The notes: a model not told the origin generated them from the sequence alone. A stretch of 64,000 nucleotides of DNA from Methanoculleus oceani (GCF_023702065.1 NZ_QFDM01000001.1:806001-870000); one strand, 5' to 3'. Shown: positions 26,741 through 35,286, numbered from the stretch's first letter. Numbers and translations: made by a program.

Positions 26741-28015
26741 ATGACTGTATCGTGGGACACGATTCGGTTGGTTTATCCCCGGCCGTTCCAACCGTTAATT
26801 AACGTGCTCTTCGGTATCGTGCTGGGGGCTGCCGTCGGTATCGGCTGCGGCGCCGTGAGCGGCCTCGTCCCCGGTATCCACGCAAACACCATGGCGGGTG
26901 TCCTCCTCTCGCTCCAGGCACTCCTGCTTGCCTGGTTTGATCCGTTGGTCATCGCCTCCGCGATGTTTTCCACCCTCGTTACGCACACGTTTCTCGATAA
27001 CGTCCCGGGCACCTTCCTCGGCATCCCCGACGCCGACACATCGCTTGCGGTTCTCCCCGCGCACGCCCTCTGCCTCGAAGGGCGGGGAGAGGAGGCCGTC
27101 CGGATATCGGCCCTCGGGAGCGCCGCCGGCGTCACCCTCTCGCTCCCTCTCGCGCTGGCTTTCGTCCTCTTCCTCCCCGCCCTCCAGCCGGCGATCGACT
27201 GGGGTATCGGCCTCGTCGTCCTCGCGGTGGCGGGCTACCTCATCGTCGTCTCCGAGTCGCCGGGCTGGGCGCTCGGGGTCTTTTCGGTCTCGGGGGTCCT
27301 CGGGCTCTTCTCCCTCGGCTACTCCTTCCTCGCCTGGCCGGCGGGCGGCGAGTCCGGGGTGCTGATGCCTCTCCTCTCCGGGCTCTTCGGGATCGCGGTC
27401 CTCCTCAAGGCGTCGCACGGGGCCATGCCCGCACAGCACTTCACAGGCATCGAACTCCCCCGGGGTGCAATCCGGCGGGGCTCCCTGCTCGGTTCGGCTG
27501 CCGGCGCTCTCGTCGGCTGGCTCCCGGGCCTCTCGAGCGCCACGGCAAACGCACTTCTCACCTCGGTCGTCGGCTATGACTCCAATCCCCGGGAGTACAT
27601 CCTTGCGACCAGCGCCGCGAACACCGTGAACGCCTTTCTCGGGCTTGCGGCGTTCTACGCCATATCCCGGACGCGGAGCGGGGTGATGGCGGCGATATCG
27701 GCGCTCGAGGAGATGCCGCCGGCCACCGCCGTCCTCCTTGCGGGCGCGATAGCCGCTGTCGGCGCCTACCTTCTGACCGTTCTCCTCTCGTCGATGGCCG
27801 GATGGTTCGGGGGCGTGAACGTCACGAACCTCAACTACGGCGTCATCGCCTTTGTCGTCCTCCTCTCCCTCTTCCTCTGCGGCCCGTTCGGGGGGCTCGT
27901 CCTTCTGCTCGCAACGGCGGTCGGCTATGTGCCGACTCTCGTCAACATCCGCCGGGTCTACTGCATGGGCGCGATCATGGTTCCCGTTATGGCCTACTCG
28001 TTCGGCCTTGCCTGA
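26741..28015 (+). CDS. TctA-like (DUF112-type) membrane permease
   Basis: The 424-residue protein has about eleven hydrophobic segments and a duplicated signature: GCGAVSGLVPGIHANTMAG in the first half and AAGALVGWLPGLSSATANAL in the second, as in TctA-family permeases of tripartite tricarboxylate transporters. No TctB or TctC partner is adjacent, and archaeal stand-alone members have unknown substrates. ATG 26741 follows GGTGG closely. Divergent from hemD with a 26-base gap. Confidence 0.8.
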   Translation: MTVSWDTIRLVYPRPFQPLINVLFGIVLGAAVGIGCGAVSGLVPGIHANTMAGVLLSLQALLLAWFDPLVIASAMFSTLVTHTFLDNVPGTFLGIPDADTSLAVLPAHALCLEGRGEEAVRISALGSAAGVTLSLPLALAFVLFLPALQPAIDWGIGLVVLAVAGYLIVVSESPGWALGVFSVSGVLGLFSLGYSFLAWPAGGESGVLMPLLSGLFGIAVLLKASHGAMPAQHFTGIELPRGAIRRGSLLGSAAGALVGWLPGLSSATANALLTSVVGYDSNPREYILATSAANTVNAFLGLAAFYAISRTRSGVMAAISALEEMPPATAVLLAGAIAAVGAYLLTVLLSSMAGWFGGVNVTNLNYGVIAFVVLLSLFLCGPFGGLVLLLATAVGYVPTLVNIRRVYCMGAIMVPVMAYSFGLA

Positions 28016-28023
28016 TCGCCGCG

Positions 28024-28947
28024 TCAGACAAGCCCGAAGAGCAGGCCGATATATCCGGCATATGCGAGAAGCATCACGAGCCCCCACCCCCGCCGCACCT
28101 GCACCCGGGAGGAGAAGAACGGCAGGATGGCGACGGCAAACCCCAGCATGACGAAGACGTCGGCATACGAACCCACCGGTATCGGCAGGACGATCGCTGC
28201 GCACCCCATTACGAAGAGGACATTGAAGGTGTTGCTGCCGACGATGTTCCCGACCGATATCGCGCCTGCACCCCGCACTGCAGCGGTGAGGGACGTGGCG
28301 AGTTCCGGGAGCGATGTGCCCACGGCGACCATGCTGACGCCGATGACGAACGGGCTGATCCCGAAGGCGACGGCGATCCGGGTTGCGGACTCGACCAGCA
28401 GCCAGGAGCCGAGGATGACCGCGATAAGCCCGCCGCCGGTGAGGAGAACGTCGCGGATGCCCCGGCTCTCGAACGTCTCCTCTGTGACCACCCCCTGCCG
28501 CCACAGGACTGCCATGGTGAGGGCGAAGGCCCCGAGCATCGTGATTCCGGCGGGAAGGTCGAAGACGCCCCGGAGGGCGAGGAGCGCAAAGGCGACGACG
28601 GCTGCAAGCATCACGGCGACCTGTCTCATCCCGTGCGTCCCCTCTTGGAGCGCTTCGGGGTTGACGACGGCCACGACGGCGAGGACGAGGGCGATGTTCG
28701 CCACAGTGCTCCCGACGATATTCCCGAGCGCGAGGTCGGGCTCCGCTGCCGCGGCGGCCTGGAGGTTCACCACGAGTTCCGGGAGGGATGTCCCGAACGC
28801 GATGACGGTGAACCCGATCAGCGCCGGCGAGACCCGGTACCGGACGGCAAGCCCGCTCCCTCCGCCGACGAAGAAGTCGGCTCCCTTGATGAGGAGAAGG
28901 ATGCCGACGACGAACTCCGGGAGGGAGGCGGCTACCTGCGAAAGCAT
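28024..28947 (-). CDS. Sodium/calcium exchanger family protein (YrbG/NCX type)
   Basis: The 307-residue membrane protein has about ten helices in two inverted halves, each with the ion-binding alpha repeat: AFGTSLPELVVNLQAA plus GNIVGSTVANI, and AVGTSLPELATSLTAA plus GNIVGSNTFNV. This is the cation/calcium exchanger superfamily with acidic ligands in the GTSLPE motifs. Ion choice is inference. It converges on the TctA-like gene with an 8-base gap. Confidence 0.93.
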   Translation of the reverse strand: MLSQVAASLPEFVVGILLLIKGADFFVGGGSGLAVRYRVSPALIGFTVIAFGTSLPELVVNLQAAAAAEPDLALGNIVGSTVANIALVLAVVAVVNPEALQEGTHGMRQVAVMLAAVVAFALLALRGVFDLPAGITMLGAFALTMAVLWRQGVVTEETFESRGIRDVLLTGGGLIAVILGSWLLVESATRIAVAFGISPFVIGVSMVAVGTSLPELATSLTAAVRGAGAISVGNIVGSNTFNVLFVMGCAAIVLPIPVGSYADVFVMLGFAVAILPFFSSRVQVRRGWGLVMLLAYAGYIGLLFGLV

Positions 28948-29027
28948 CGTTGCAGAGTATGAGACGGCCCCGGATATCAGTTGCCGTCCGGTTCACCCTT
29001 ATATCGGTCGAGCCCCAATACCGTACC

Positions 29028-29888
29028 ATGCTACAGCGTTACTGGTTCGGAGATGTCGATGAGCAGGAGTGCCGGGCTGCCGGCACCGATCCGGCCGCGC
29101 TCGCAGAGCGGGCGGCCACGCTCCGCACCGGTATGGAGTCTTATGTTCCCATCGACTGGGAGGTTGCCCGGGACTGCGGAGTCGTCCGGACACGGGAGGA
29201 GTACGTCGACCTGCTCCGTTCCGTCTGCACCGCCCTTGCCCGGAAAAAGATCGCCCAATCATACCAGGGCCGCGACGTCGAGCTCCTCCAGATGGTCAGG
29301 ATGCTCGACGAGCTCGACAACGTCATCAACCTCCTCCAGGAACGTGCCGCGGAGTGGTACCAGGTTACGAACCCGTCGTTCTCCCGGAAATACCGGTCGC
29401 TCCCGGCCCGGAAGATGCTCGGGATCATCAGGAAAGGCGCCCGGGGCGGTCTCTCGGACGCAGCCGAAGAGATCGAGCGGCTCGCCGGAACGAGGAGCCG
29501 CCTGATGCGGGAGGTCTCGGCCCGGGCCGACGAGGTGATGCCGAATACGAGCGCTCTCATCGGCGGGCTGGTCGCGGCCCGTCTCCTCTCACGGGCGGGA
29601 GGTCTGTCCGCACTCGCGAGGATGCCGGGGAGCACCATCCAGGTGCTCGGTTCGGAACGTGCCCTCTTCTCGCACCTCCGCGGCGGGACGCCGCCGCCGA
29701 AGCACGGGATCATCTTCCAGCACCGGCGGGTCCATAACGCTCCCCGCGAGGTGCGGGGACGGGTGGCCCGGGTGCTCGCGGCGAAGCTCGCCATCGCCGC
29801 CCGGCTCGACTACTACCGGGGAGAGGCGGTGCCGGAGTTCCTCAAAGACGCCCAGGTGCGGATCGACGAGGCGGGGGTGACGGCATGA
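29028..29888 (+). CDS. nop5: C/D box RNP protein Nop5 (Nop56/58 family)
   Basis: The 286-residue protein contains the coiled-coil region (LLQMVRMLDELDNVINLLQE) and the Nop domain with NTSALIGGLVAARLLSRAGG, LARMPGSTIQVLGSERALF, PKHGIIFQH and GRVARVLAAKLAIAARLDY. It bridges the guide RNA-L7Ae complex and fibrillarin. The fibrillarin-binding N-terminal domain is short, roughly 45 residues rather than about 120. The stop overlaps the flpA start (ATGA). ATG 29028 follows a TATA-like CTTATATCG at about 28999. Confidence 0.93.
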   Translation: MLQRYWFGDVDEQECRAAGTDPAALAERAATLRTGMESYVPIDWEVARDCGVVRTREEYVDLLRSVCTALARKKIAQSYQGRDVELLQMVRMLDELDNVINLLQERAAEWYQVTNPSFSRKYRSLPARKMLGIIRKGARGGLSDAAEEIERLAGTRSRLMREVSARADEVMPNTSALIGGLVAARLLSRAGGLSALARMPGSTIQVLGSERALFSHLRGGTPPPKHGIIFQHRRVHNAPREVRGRVARVLAAKLAIAARLDYYRGEAVPEFLKDAQVRIDEAGVTA

Positions 29889-30484
29889 TCTGGCTCGGGA
29901 ACGTGCTGGTCTCGCCCGGCGAGGGTGGGGTCTACGGGGAGCGGACGCTCGACGGTTACCGGGTCTGGGACCCCCACCGGAGCAAGCTGGCGGCGCTCTA
30001 CACCCTCGGCGGCGGGATTGAACTCACCCCGGGGATGAGGGTGCTCTACCTCGGTGCGGCGAACGGGACCACGGTCTCGCACGTCGCCGACTACGTCGAG
30101 ACCGTCTACGCGGTGGAGTTTGCGCCCCGGCCGATGCAGGACCTCCTCGAGGTGGCCCGCCGGAGGAGGAACATCGTCCCGATCATGGCCGACGCGAGCC
30201 GGCCGGAGGAGTATGCACCGTTCATGGAGGCGGTGGACCTGGTCTACCAGGACGTGGCGCAGCCCAACCAGGTCGAGATCGCGGAGCGGAACCTCGTCTT
30301 CCTCAAACCGGGAGGCCACCTCATCCTGATGCTCAAGACCCGGAGCGTGGACGTCCGGCGGGACCCGGCCGAGGTGCTCGCCGGGGCCCGGGCCGGGCTC
30401 GAGCGGCGCCTCAATGTCGCGGACGTCCGGTGGCTCGAGCCTTACCACCACGACCACGCCGCGATCGTCTGCTCCCGCCGGTGA
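29885..30484 (+). CDS. flpA: Fibrillarin-like rRNA/tRNA 2'-O-methyltransferase
   Basis: The 199-residue protein has fibrillarin's AdoMet-binding VLYLGAANGTTVSHVAD, VYAVEFAPRPMQDLLEVA, NIVPIMADASRPEEYAPF and VDLVYQDVAQPNQ. It methylates ribose 2'-hydroxyls guided by C/D box RNAs. It is translationally coupled to nop5, its structural partner. Confidence 0.96.
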   Translation: MIWLGNVLVSPGEGGVYGERTLDGYRVWDPHRSKLAALYTLGGGIELTPGMRVLYLGAANGTTVSHVADYVETVYAVEFAPRPMQDLLEVARRRRNIVPIMADASRPEEYAPFMEAVDLVYQDVAQPNQVEIAERNLVFLKPGGHLILMLKTRSVDVRRDPAEVLAGARAGLERRLNVADVRWLEPYHHDHAAIVCSRR

Positions 30485-30487
30485 GAG

Positions 30488-30498
30488 CATATATTATA
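30488..30498 (+). promoter_or_regulatory. TATA-box promoter of the DUF1614 gene
   Basis: CATATATTATA at 30488-30498 stands in the 35 bases between flpA and ATG 30520, 22-32 bases before the start codon. The spacing implies transcription starting at or just before the ATG, so the mRNA would be nearly leaderless. Confidence 0.55.
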
Positions 30499-30519
30499 GA
30501 TGGCGAAACACCTTCCGGC

Positions 30520-31254
30520 ATGGACCGAGTCGTCTTCAACCCGTTCTCCCCCCTCGCGCTCCTTCTCTTCTTCGGGCTGCTCATCCTCGTCGGGCTCGCC
30601 GTCATCGTCTTTCCGATCCTCTTCCTGACGGCGATCGGGGCGACGTTCACGAGGCTCGGGTTCTCCTGGTGGCAGGCGCTCCTTATCCTCTTCCTGACGC
30701 TTATCGGGAGTTTCATCAACATCCCGGTGAGGACGCTTGAGGGCCGGCCGGGGGTGCCGGCCTACGACCGCTACGCCGTGATGTACGGGCGGCTCTACCG
30801 CATTCCGCAGCAGGCGCCGCGGACGGTCCTCGCGGTCAACGTCGGCGGCGCCCTCATCCCGGTGGCGATATCGCTCTACCTGCTCTACGAGTCGGTCGTG
30901 ATCAGCGGGGGCTACCTGCTCTTCGCACTCGCGCTCGCCGGGGTCGCGGTCGTGACCGTCGTAACAAAACTCGTCGCCCGCCCCGTGCCGGGGCTCGGGA
31001 TCGCGACACCGTTCTTCATCCCGCCGCTCGCGGCGCTCTTTGCGGCGCTGATCCTCTCGCTCTTTGCGGGCGGCGTCCCGGCCGCGGCGGTGATCATCGC
31101 CTACGTGAGCGGGACGCTCGGCACCCTGATCGGGGCGGATCTCTTGAACCTCCACCATATCGCGGAACTGGGGGCGCCGACGGCGAGCATCGGGGGGGCG
31201 GGGACGTTCGACGGGATATTCCTGACCGGGATCATCGCGGCGCTGCTCGCATGA
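30520..31254 (+). CDS. DUF1614 family membrane protein
   Basis: The 244-residue integral membrane protein has six to seven hydrophobic segments, a cytoplasmic loop with IPVRTLEGRPGVPAYDRY, and the conserved end GTLIGADLLNLHHIAELGAP followed by SIGGAGTFDGIFLTG, typical of archaeal DUF1614 proteins. Function is unknown for the family. ATG 30520 is preferred because of the TATA spacing and the hydrophobic N-terminus starting right after it. Confidence 0.8.
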   Translation: MDRVVFNPFSPLALLLFFGLLILVGLAVIVFPILFLTAIGATFTRLGFSWWQALLILFLTLIGSFINIPVRTLEGRPGVPAYDRYAVMYGRLYRIPQQAPRTVLAVNVGGALIPVAISLYLLYESVVISGGYLLFALALAGVAVVTVVTKLVARPVPGLGIATPFFIPPLAALFAALILSLFAGGVPAAAVIIAYVSGTLGTLIGADLLNLHHIAELGAPTASIGGAGTFDGIFLTGIIAALLA

Positions 31255-31369
31255 GGGGGCCCTTCGACCGGTCGCGATCACCGGCTCACGGGCATCCGGG
31301 GTGCTGCGGTGCCCGGGCGTGTCGCGATTTTGCTGTATGGTTGAACCTGGAAGGGCGGTATGGGCCCTT

Positions 31370-31810
31370 TCACTCTTCGTTCACCGACTGCAGAAAATGT
31401 TCAACCTCCTGTCTGAAGAGAGCAAAGTCGCCGATATGCTCCTTCAGGATTGAGAAGGCAAGCGCATCGTCGATTGCCCCGTAGCGGTGCACGACAATGT
31501 TCCGGAACCCTTTCATCGCTTTTACATTCTGCCGCATCTCCGGGGCGAGCACCCCGTGCTGCACGAGGTTGTCAAGGATGTTCTCATCGGTGCCGGGGAC
31601 GCCGAGGTGGAGGTCGGCGTTTAAGATAGCGCATATGTCGAAGACGTTCTCGACGGCGTACTCGGTGCGCTTGTATACGCCGTCTTTTACGATGCCGAGC
31701 TGCCTGAACGAATCGGCTGAGTCGGGGAGGTGTTCTTTGACCATATCGACACTCTCGGTCATCTCCTGGAGTTTGATACGGATTGCCGCATCCCGGACCT
31801 TGCGCGTCAC
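31370..31810 (-). CDS. hepT: HepT-like HEPN toxin
   Basis: The 146-residue helical protein has the HEPN RNase motif Rx4HxY as RNIVVHRY (about residues 103-110), plus VYKRTEYAVENVFDICAIL and HGVLAPEMRQNVKAM, all typical of HepT (DUF86). In the characterised pair HepT is a toxin silenced when MntA adds AMP groups to the motif tyrosine. Its start overlaps the end of mntA by four bases. Confidence 0.88.
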   Translation of the reverse strand: MTRKVRDAAIRIKLQEMTESVDMVKEHLPDSADSFRQLGIVKDGVYKRTEYAVENVFDICAILNADLHLGVPGTDENILDNLVQHGVLAPEMRQNVKAMKGFRNIVVHRYGAIDDALAFSILKEHIGDFALFRQEVEHFLQSVNEE

Positions 31811-32193
31811 ACCATCGCCTCCTTGCCGATGTAGTCGTACAACCGGTGCTTGAAATCGTCGAATTCCCGGATCGTCTGATACGCGACGTCGTAGAGGAAC
31901 CGCTCGTCGGGACAGTAGATTACCTTTCCGCGGAGGACTTCCGTCCGGACATAGAGCGGCAGGAGAGAGAAGATCTGGATGTCGTAGCGGTCGTCGGGGA
32001 GTTCGGAGAGCGCTGCAAACCTGAACCGGGCTGCCTCCTCGCGGTCCCCGTCGTAGTAGATGCAGAGATCGAGATCAGACCCTGCCCTCGCCCGCCCTTC
32101 GGCAACGGAGCCATAGAGGATGATGAAGCGGACCTTCTCGAAACCCTCGACGGTCTTGAGCCGCTCAAGTGCGTGCCGGACAAAATGATTCAC
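31807..32193 (-). CDS. mntA: MntA-like nucleotidyltransferase antitoxin
   Basis: The 128-residue protein has the minimal nucleotidyltransferase motif FIILYGSVAEGRARAGSDLD (GSx10DxD) and a downstream Asp in DDRYDIQIFS that would complete the metal-binding triad. This pattern matches MntA antitoxins that AMPylate HepT. The gene precedes hepT with a 4-base overlap, the usual order. Confidence 0.88.
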   Translation of the reverse strand: MNHFVRHALERLKTVEGFEKVRFIILYGSVAEGRARAGSDLDLCIYYDGDREEAARFRFAALSELPDDRYDIQIFSLLPLYVRTEVLRGKVIYCPDERFLYDVAYQTIREFDDFKHRLYDYIGKEAMV

Positions 32194-32435
32194 TCGCTCT
32201 CACCCCCCGGGGCGCGCCCGGAAGTTCTGTAGGTTCTAGATGGGGATCCCTCTCACATTAACGTTTCCCGCGGCGGGGGGGCCGGATCGGGCTGATCGCC
32301 TGTCTCACTCCCCCCGCAAGACCAATATCATCATCCGGGATCCCCGGGCAATTGTCCAGGATCAGGGTCGAGGAGCCCCCCGATTTGAGTCGGGGTAGTT
32401 GCCCCTCACAATCACAAAATATGTGAAATAAACCG

Positions 32436-32624
32436 CTACCTGGCGAGCCGATTCCATTCCTCACGGGAAATGTCCGCCTGCCGGAGGATGCGCACGAGCA
32501 GGTCGACACTGATCTCTGACCTATGTGGGTTTGGGATGGTCAGAACGAGATCCCCTTTTACCATGAATGGGTGTCTCCCTCCCCGGCAGGGTCCCTCGAA
32601 TCCCAGGGCCTGAAGGTTCTTCAC
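32436..32624 (-). CDS. hicA: HicA-like toxin (start uncertain)
   Basis: From GTG 32624 the frame encodes 62 residues: KNLQALGFEGPCRGGRHPFM, LTIPNPHRSEISVDLLVRIL and ILRQADISREEW. This is the HicA double-stranded-RNA-binding-like fold with its catalytic His in GRHPFM. In frame upstream lie codons for ISWNQLV, which belong to the first HicA helix, back to the hicB stop, but no ATG, GTG or TTG occurs there. The toxin therefore starts at an unusual codon or at GTG and is shortened by about nine residues. It follows hicB. Confidence 0.75.
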   Translation of the reverse strand: MKNLQALGFEGPCRGGRHPFMVKGDLVLTIPNPHRSEISVDLLVRILRQADISREEWNRLAR

Positions 32625-32651
32625 GAGTTGGTTCCATGAGATGGGCTGATC

Positions 32652-32924
32652 CTATGCTCCGGCACCCGTATCCACCCTGACGATCTCTCCCACAGTGCGG
32701 CCGGCGATCGGAGGTATCGGGAGGCCGCGCCGGAGCCGTATAATCAACCATTCGTCAATGACGCCGGCAAGGTTTCTCCTGCACTCTTCCAGCGTCCTGC
32801 CGGTTGCAAAGACCCCGGGAAGTTCCGGGATCTCTCCGTAATACGGTTCATCGTCCTCGATAATCTCGTAGTTGGCGTGTTCGAGTGCCGCGTTGATATA
32901 CTCAAGGATCATTGCATACTTCAA
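32652..32924 (-). CDS. hicB: HicB-like antitoxin
   Basis: The 90-residue protein has the HicB partial RNase H-like core: IIEDDEPYYGEIPELPGVFA, TGRTLEECRRNLAGVIDEW and LRRGLPIPPI. No DNA-binding domain is attached, so autoregulation would need another factor. Its stop (32652-32654) lies in the same frame as the hicA coding sequence, so readthrough would fuse the two. The order antitoxin then toxin is the less common arrangement. Confidence 0.85.
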   Translation of the reverse strand: MKYAMILEYINAALEHANYEIIEDDEPYYGEIPELPGVFATGRTLEECRRNLAGVIDEWLIIRLRRGLPIPPIAGRTVGEIVRVDTGAGA

Positions 32925-33049
32925 TGGAATTGCCCCCGCATATAGGATTTTGCTTTCCCTGGTCGAGCGGGATCACGACTGCTGCTATTGGGCCATTCGG
33001 TTTAGTATCGGTTATCCTCGGGGTGACCCCGATGCGGCAGGGACCCGAT

Positions 33050-33880
33050 TCATTCCCCGGCACGGTCTTCCCAGAGCCCGGCAAAGACCTTCACCTGCCG
33101 GGTGTAGAAGTCCGCCGAGTCCTCCTTGTACTCGAGCGTCGTCGGCACATCGGGGTGCCGCCGGAGCCGGGCAAAGACCGCCGCAAGGTCGAGGCCGCCG
33201 TCGGGGTGGTCGAGTTCGAGGTGCTCGTCGGTGATCGAGCCGCTTCTGATGTTCGAGAGGTGGTGGAGGGCCACGTCGAGGGACTCGAACCGTTCCAGTT
33301 CCCCCGCGAACGAGAGGCGCCGGTGGTTTGCGGTGCAGGCGAGGTGGGGGAAGTCGAGGCAGAACCGGCCGATCCTGTTGCCGGCAAGAGCCGTGAGTTC
33401 CCCGGCGGTGTTGCCGAGGAGGGGGTAGCCGGCGTAGACGGCAGGGAGGTTCTCGAGGGCGAACCGGGGGTCGGCATGGCGGTCGAGGAACGCGGCGAAT
33501 GCTTCCACGGCGGCAAAGCGTCCTCCGGGTTCGTACCGGCCTGCGTGGAGGACGATCGTCTCCGCGCCGAGGGTGTCGGCCGCTTCAAGGGCCTGGCTCA
33601 TCGCCTCTTCAATATACGCCTCGATCTCCTTCGCCGGCCGGTCGTCGTAGGCGGTGGGGGCGCAGGGGTTGACGCCGTGGCCGTGGTGGGGTGCGTGGAC
33701 GATCGAAGGGATGCCGGCCCCGGCGACCGCTGCAAGACGCTCCCTGAAGAGGGTCCGGGGCAGGGGGACGGCCTGCACCTGGATGTGGCGGATTGCGCCC
33801 TCTTCGTAGAGCCCCGCGAGCAGGGCGAGCAGTCGTTCGTCGTCGAGGCGCACGGCGCAACCGAGGTTGTAATCAGTCAT
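33050..33880 (-). CDS. TIM-barrel sugar isomerase/endonuclease IV-like protein
   Basis: The 276-residue protein shows the xylose-isomerase-like TIM barrel pattern: IPSIVHAPHHGHGVNPC, ETIVLHAGRYEPGG, FALENLPAVYAGYPLLG, IGRFCLDFPHL, SDEH-like ITDEHLELDHPDGGLDL and TTLEYKEDSADF. Conserved His/Glu/Asp residues could bind metal. Whether it isomerises a sugar or cleaves DNA is not readable. ATG 33880 has GGGGGG upstream and removes an extension overlapping the tRNA-Gln gene. Confidence 0.75.
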   Translation of the reverse strand: MTDYNLGCAVRLDDERLLALLAGLYEEGAIRHIQVQAVPLPRTLFRERLAAVAGAGIPSIVHAPHHGHGVNPCAPTAYDDRPAKEIEAYIEEAMSQALEAADTLGAETIVLHAGRYEPGGRFAAVEAFAAFLDRHADPRFALENLPAVYAGYPLLGNTAGELTALAGNRIGRFCLDFPHLACTANHRRLSFAGELERFESLDVALHHLSNIRSGSITDEHLELDHPDGGLDLAAVFARLRRHPDVPTTLEYKEDSADFYTRQVKVFAGLWEDRAGE

Positions 33881-33932
33881 ATACCCCCCTTTGGTGTATG
33901 CGCTTTCAGGTGCCGGGAGAAAAAGGTTCGAG

Positions 33933-34005
33933 TAGCCCGGAGCAGATTCGAACTGCTGTCGCAAGATCCAGAGTCTCACATGATTGACCGCTACACTACC
34001 GGGCT
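33933..34005 (-). tRNA. tRNA-Gln (CTG)
   Basis: On the minus strand AGCCCGG (34005-33999) pairs with CCGGGCT (33940-33934), with discriminator A. The anticodon loop CTCTGGA gives anticodon CTG for the CAG codon. The T arm reads AGCAG-TTCGAAT-CTGCT. No intron and no encoded CCA. Confidence 0.93.
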
Positions 34006-34057
34006 ATTGGGCTCTAAAATGTTGTTTGTGAATCCTAATTAACCTGACGGCTATCGG

Positions 34058-34789
34058 TCATACCCCGGACGAGCGGGGGCACTTCCCGCAGGCCCGGCAG
34101 ACCTCGGCAACGGGCCGGATCTCTGTACCGGATTTGCAAAACGGCTCGATGTCGTTGAGATCCCGGCGGTAGTAGACGTGGGGGACGAGCGCGATATGCG
34201 TGTAGCGCCCGCAGGGCACGCCGAGCCGGTCCGCGATCGCCTTCTGGAGATGCACGAGCGCATACATATTGGAGCCGGCGGCGGAGAGGATGTCGTTGCT
34301 CCGGAAGACGACCTTCATCTGGAGTTTCCCATCCCGGAGGAGGCACTGGACGAGCTGCAGGCAGGGGCAGTCGTCGAGGTTCTCGTCGACGACCGGGTTC
34401 CATGTGATCGCGACCGCCCGCCGGGAGTTTTTGGCGGCAGCGAGTTTCCGGGCGATGTAGGCGATCTGGTCGACGTGGACGTCTTCGCTCTCCGGCGCGA
34501 CCCGGAGTCGTTCGCCCCAGTCGAAGAGCCGCCGGTGGTAGTCGTACTCGAACTTTGCATCGGAGCCGTGCAGGAGGTTCTCGGCGTAGGCGTCCAGGAA
34601 CCGCTGCTGGAACCGGGAGGCGGGGCTCGCCATGGGAACGCTTTCCGGTGACTCCACCTCGAGCGCGAGCTCCTCGCACTCGATCGTCGCCTCGTCGTTC
34701 TCGGTATCCAGCACCCATCCCTTCTCGAGGACGGTCCTGACCGCCAGTTCGTGTGCCCGTGCGAGCGTGGGGGCCCGAATGATCCGCAT
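34058..34789 (-). CDS. thyA: Archaeal-type thymidylate synthase
   Basis: The 243-residue protein is of the short archaeal ThyA type: ENLDDCPCLQLVQCLLRDGK includes the catalytic Cys in a PCLQ context, followed by VVFRSNDILSAAGSNMYALV and THIALVPHVYYRRDLNDIEP. It methylates dUMP to dTMP, using a tetrahydromethanopterin-type donor in methanogens. The C-terminus has VCRACGKCPRSSG, a small Cys cluster that could bind metal. A TATA-like CTATATACAA (34842-34851, minus) precedes the start by about 55 bases. Confidence 0.85.
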   Translation of the reverse strand: MRIIRAPTLARAHELAVRTVLEKGWVLDTENDEATIECEELALEVESPESVPMASPASRFQQRFLDAYAENLLHGSDAKFEYDYHRRLFDWGERLRVAPESEDVHVDQIAYIARKLAAAKNSRRAVAITWNPVVDENLDDCPCLQLVQCLLRDGKLQMKVVFRSNDILSAAGSNMYALVHLQKAIADRLGVPCGRYTHIALVPHVYYRRDLNDIEPFCKSGTEIRPVAEVCRACGKCPRSSGV

Positions 34790-35286
34790 AGAGAGTAGTT
34801 GGCGGGCCGGGGTAGAAAAGGCTCCGCACTAGGGAGGGTCTTGTATATAGATGCTCCGGCAGGTGACGCCGACCGGGGTTGCTGGTCGGGTGCGGGTGGG
34901 ACGGGCGCACCCGGCACTGCCTGCCGGGGGGTGCCGGCCGGGTGCGGCGCCGGGGGAAGATCACGCGGTTACGGGGCACAGGGAGCCGCGAGAAGGCCGG
35001 AAGTTCTTGCGTTAACCCTTGGTAAGATTTTTATCCTCGTATACCTATGAATCCCGGTGATCCGGGAATGAAGCGTGATCCTGGCGCATTCGGGGCGTTT
35101 TCCAGCATTGTGGTGCCTTTTCGGGACGCCAGATCCCCGGTCGACCACAAAGGATATATTAAGTGTTCCACAAATATTGTGACATATTCCGTGATTCGGA
35201 GTATAGAGCGTGGTGAACCCGTATTCGACGTCTGTCGAGTACCTCGCGTTCACATTCCCTCATGTCATCACAAATGGAGGTATAGT
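34790..35286. other. Intergenic region with GC-rich nested inverted repeats
   Basis: No gene is seen in these 497 bases. Positions 34856-34927 carry CCGGCAGG/CCTGCCGG (8 pairs) enclosing CCGACC (34869-34874)/GGTCGG (34884-34889) and GTGCG (34890-34894)/CGCAC (34906-34910), so a three-way junction is possible in either strand's RNA. The rest holds the S-layer gene promoter: TATA-like GATATATTAA at 35153-35162 and a 100-base leader. Confidence 0.5.
35153..35162 (+). promoter_or_regulatory. TATA box of the S-layer-type gene
   Basis: GATATATTAA at 35153-35162 predicts transcription from about 35185, leaving a leader of about 100 bases that ends in the strong Shine-Dalgarno GGAGGT (35276-35281) six bases before ATG 35287. 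Archaeal mRNAs are usually short-leadered; long leaders are common for abundant surface proteins. Confidence 0.5.

Noticed and set aside
32194-32435. Short GC inverted repeats between mntA and hicA, considered as a CRISPR-like or mobile-element end
   Set aside because: No spaced direct repeats and no element termini; single short stems such as CCCCGA/TCGGGG are expected by chance in this GC content.
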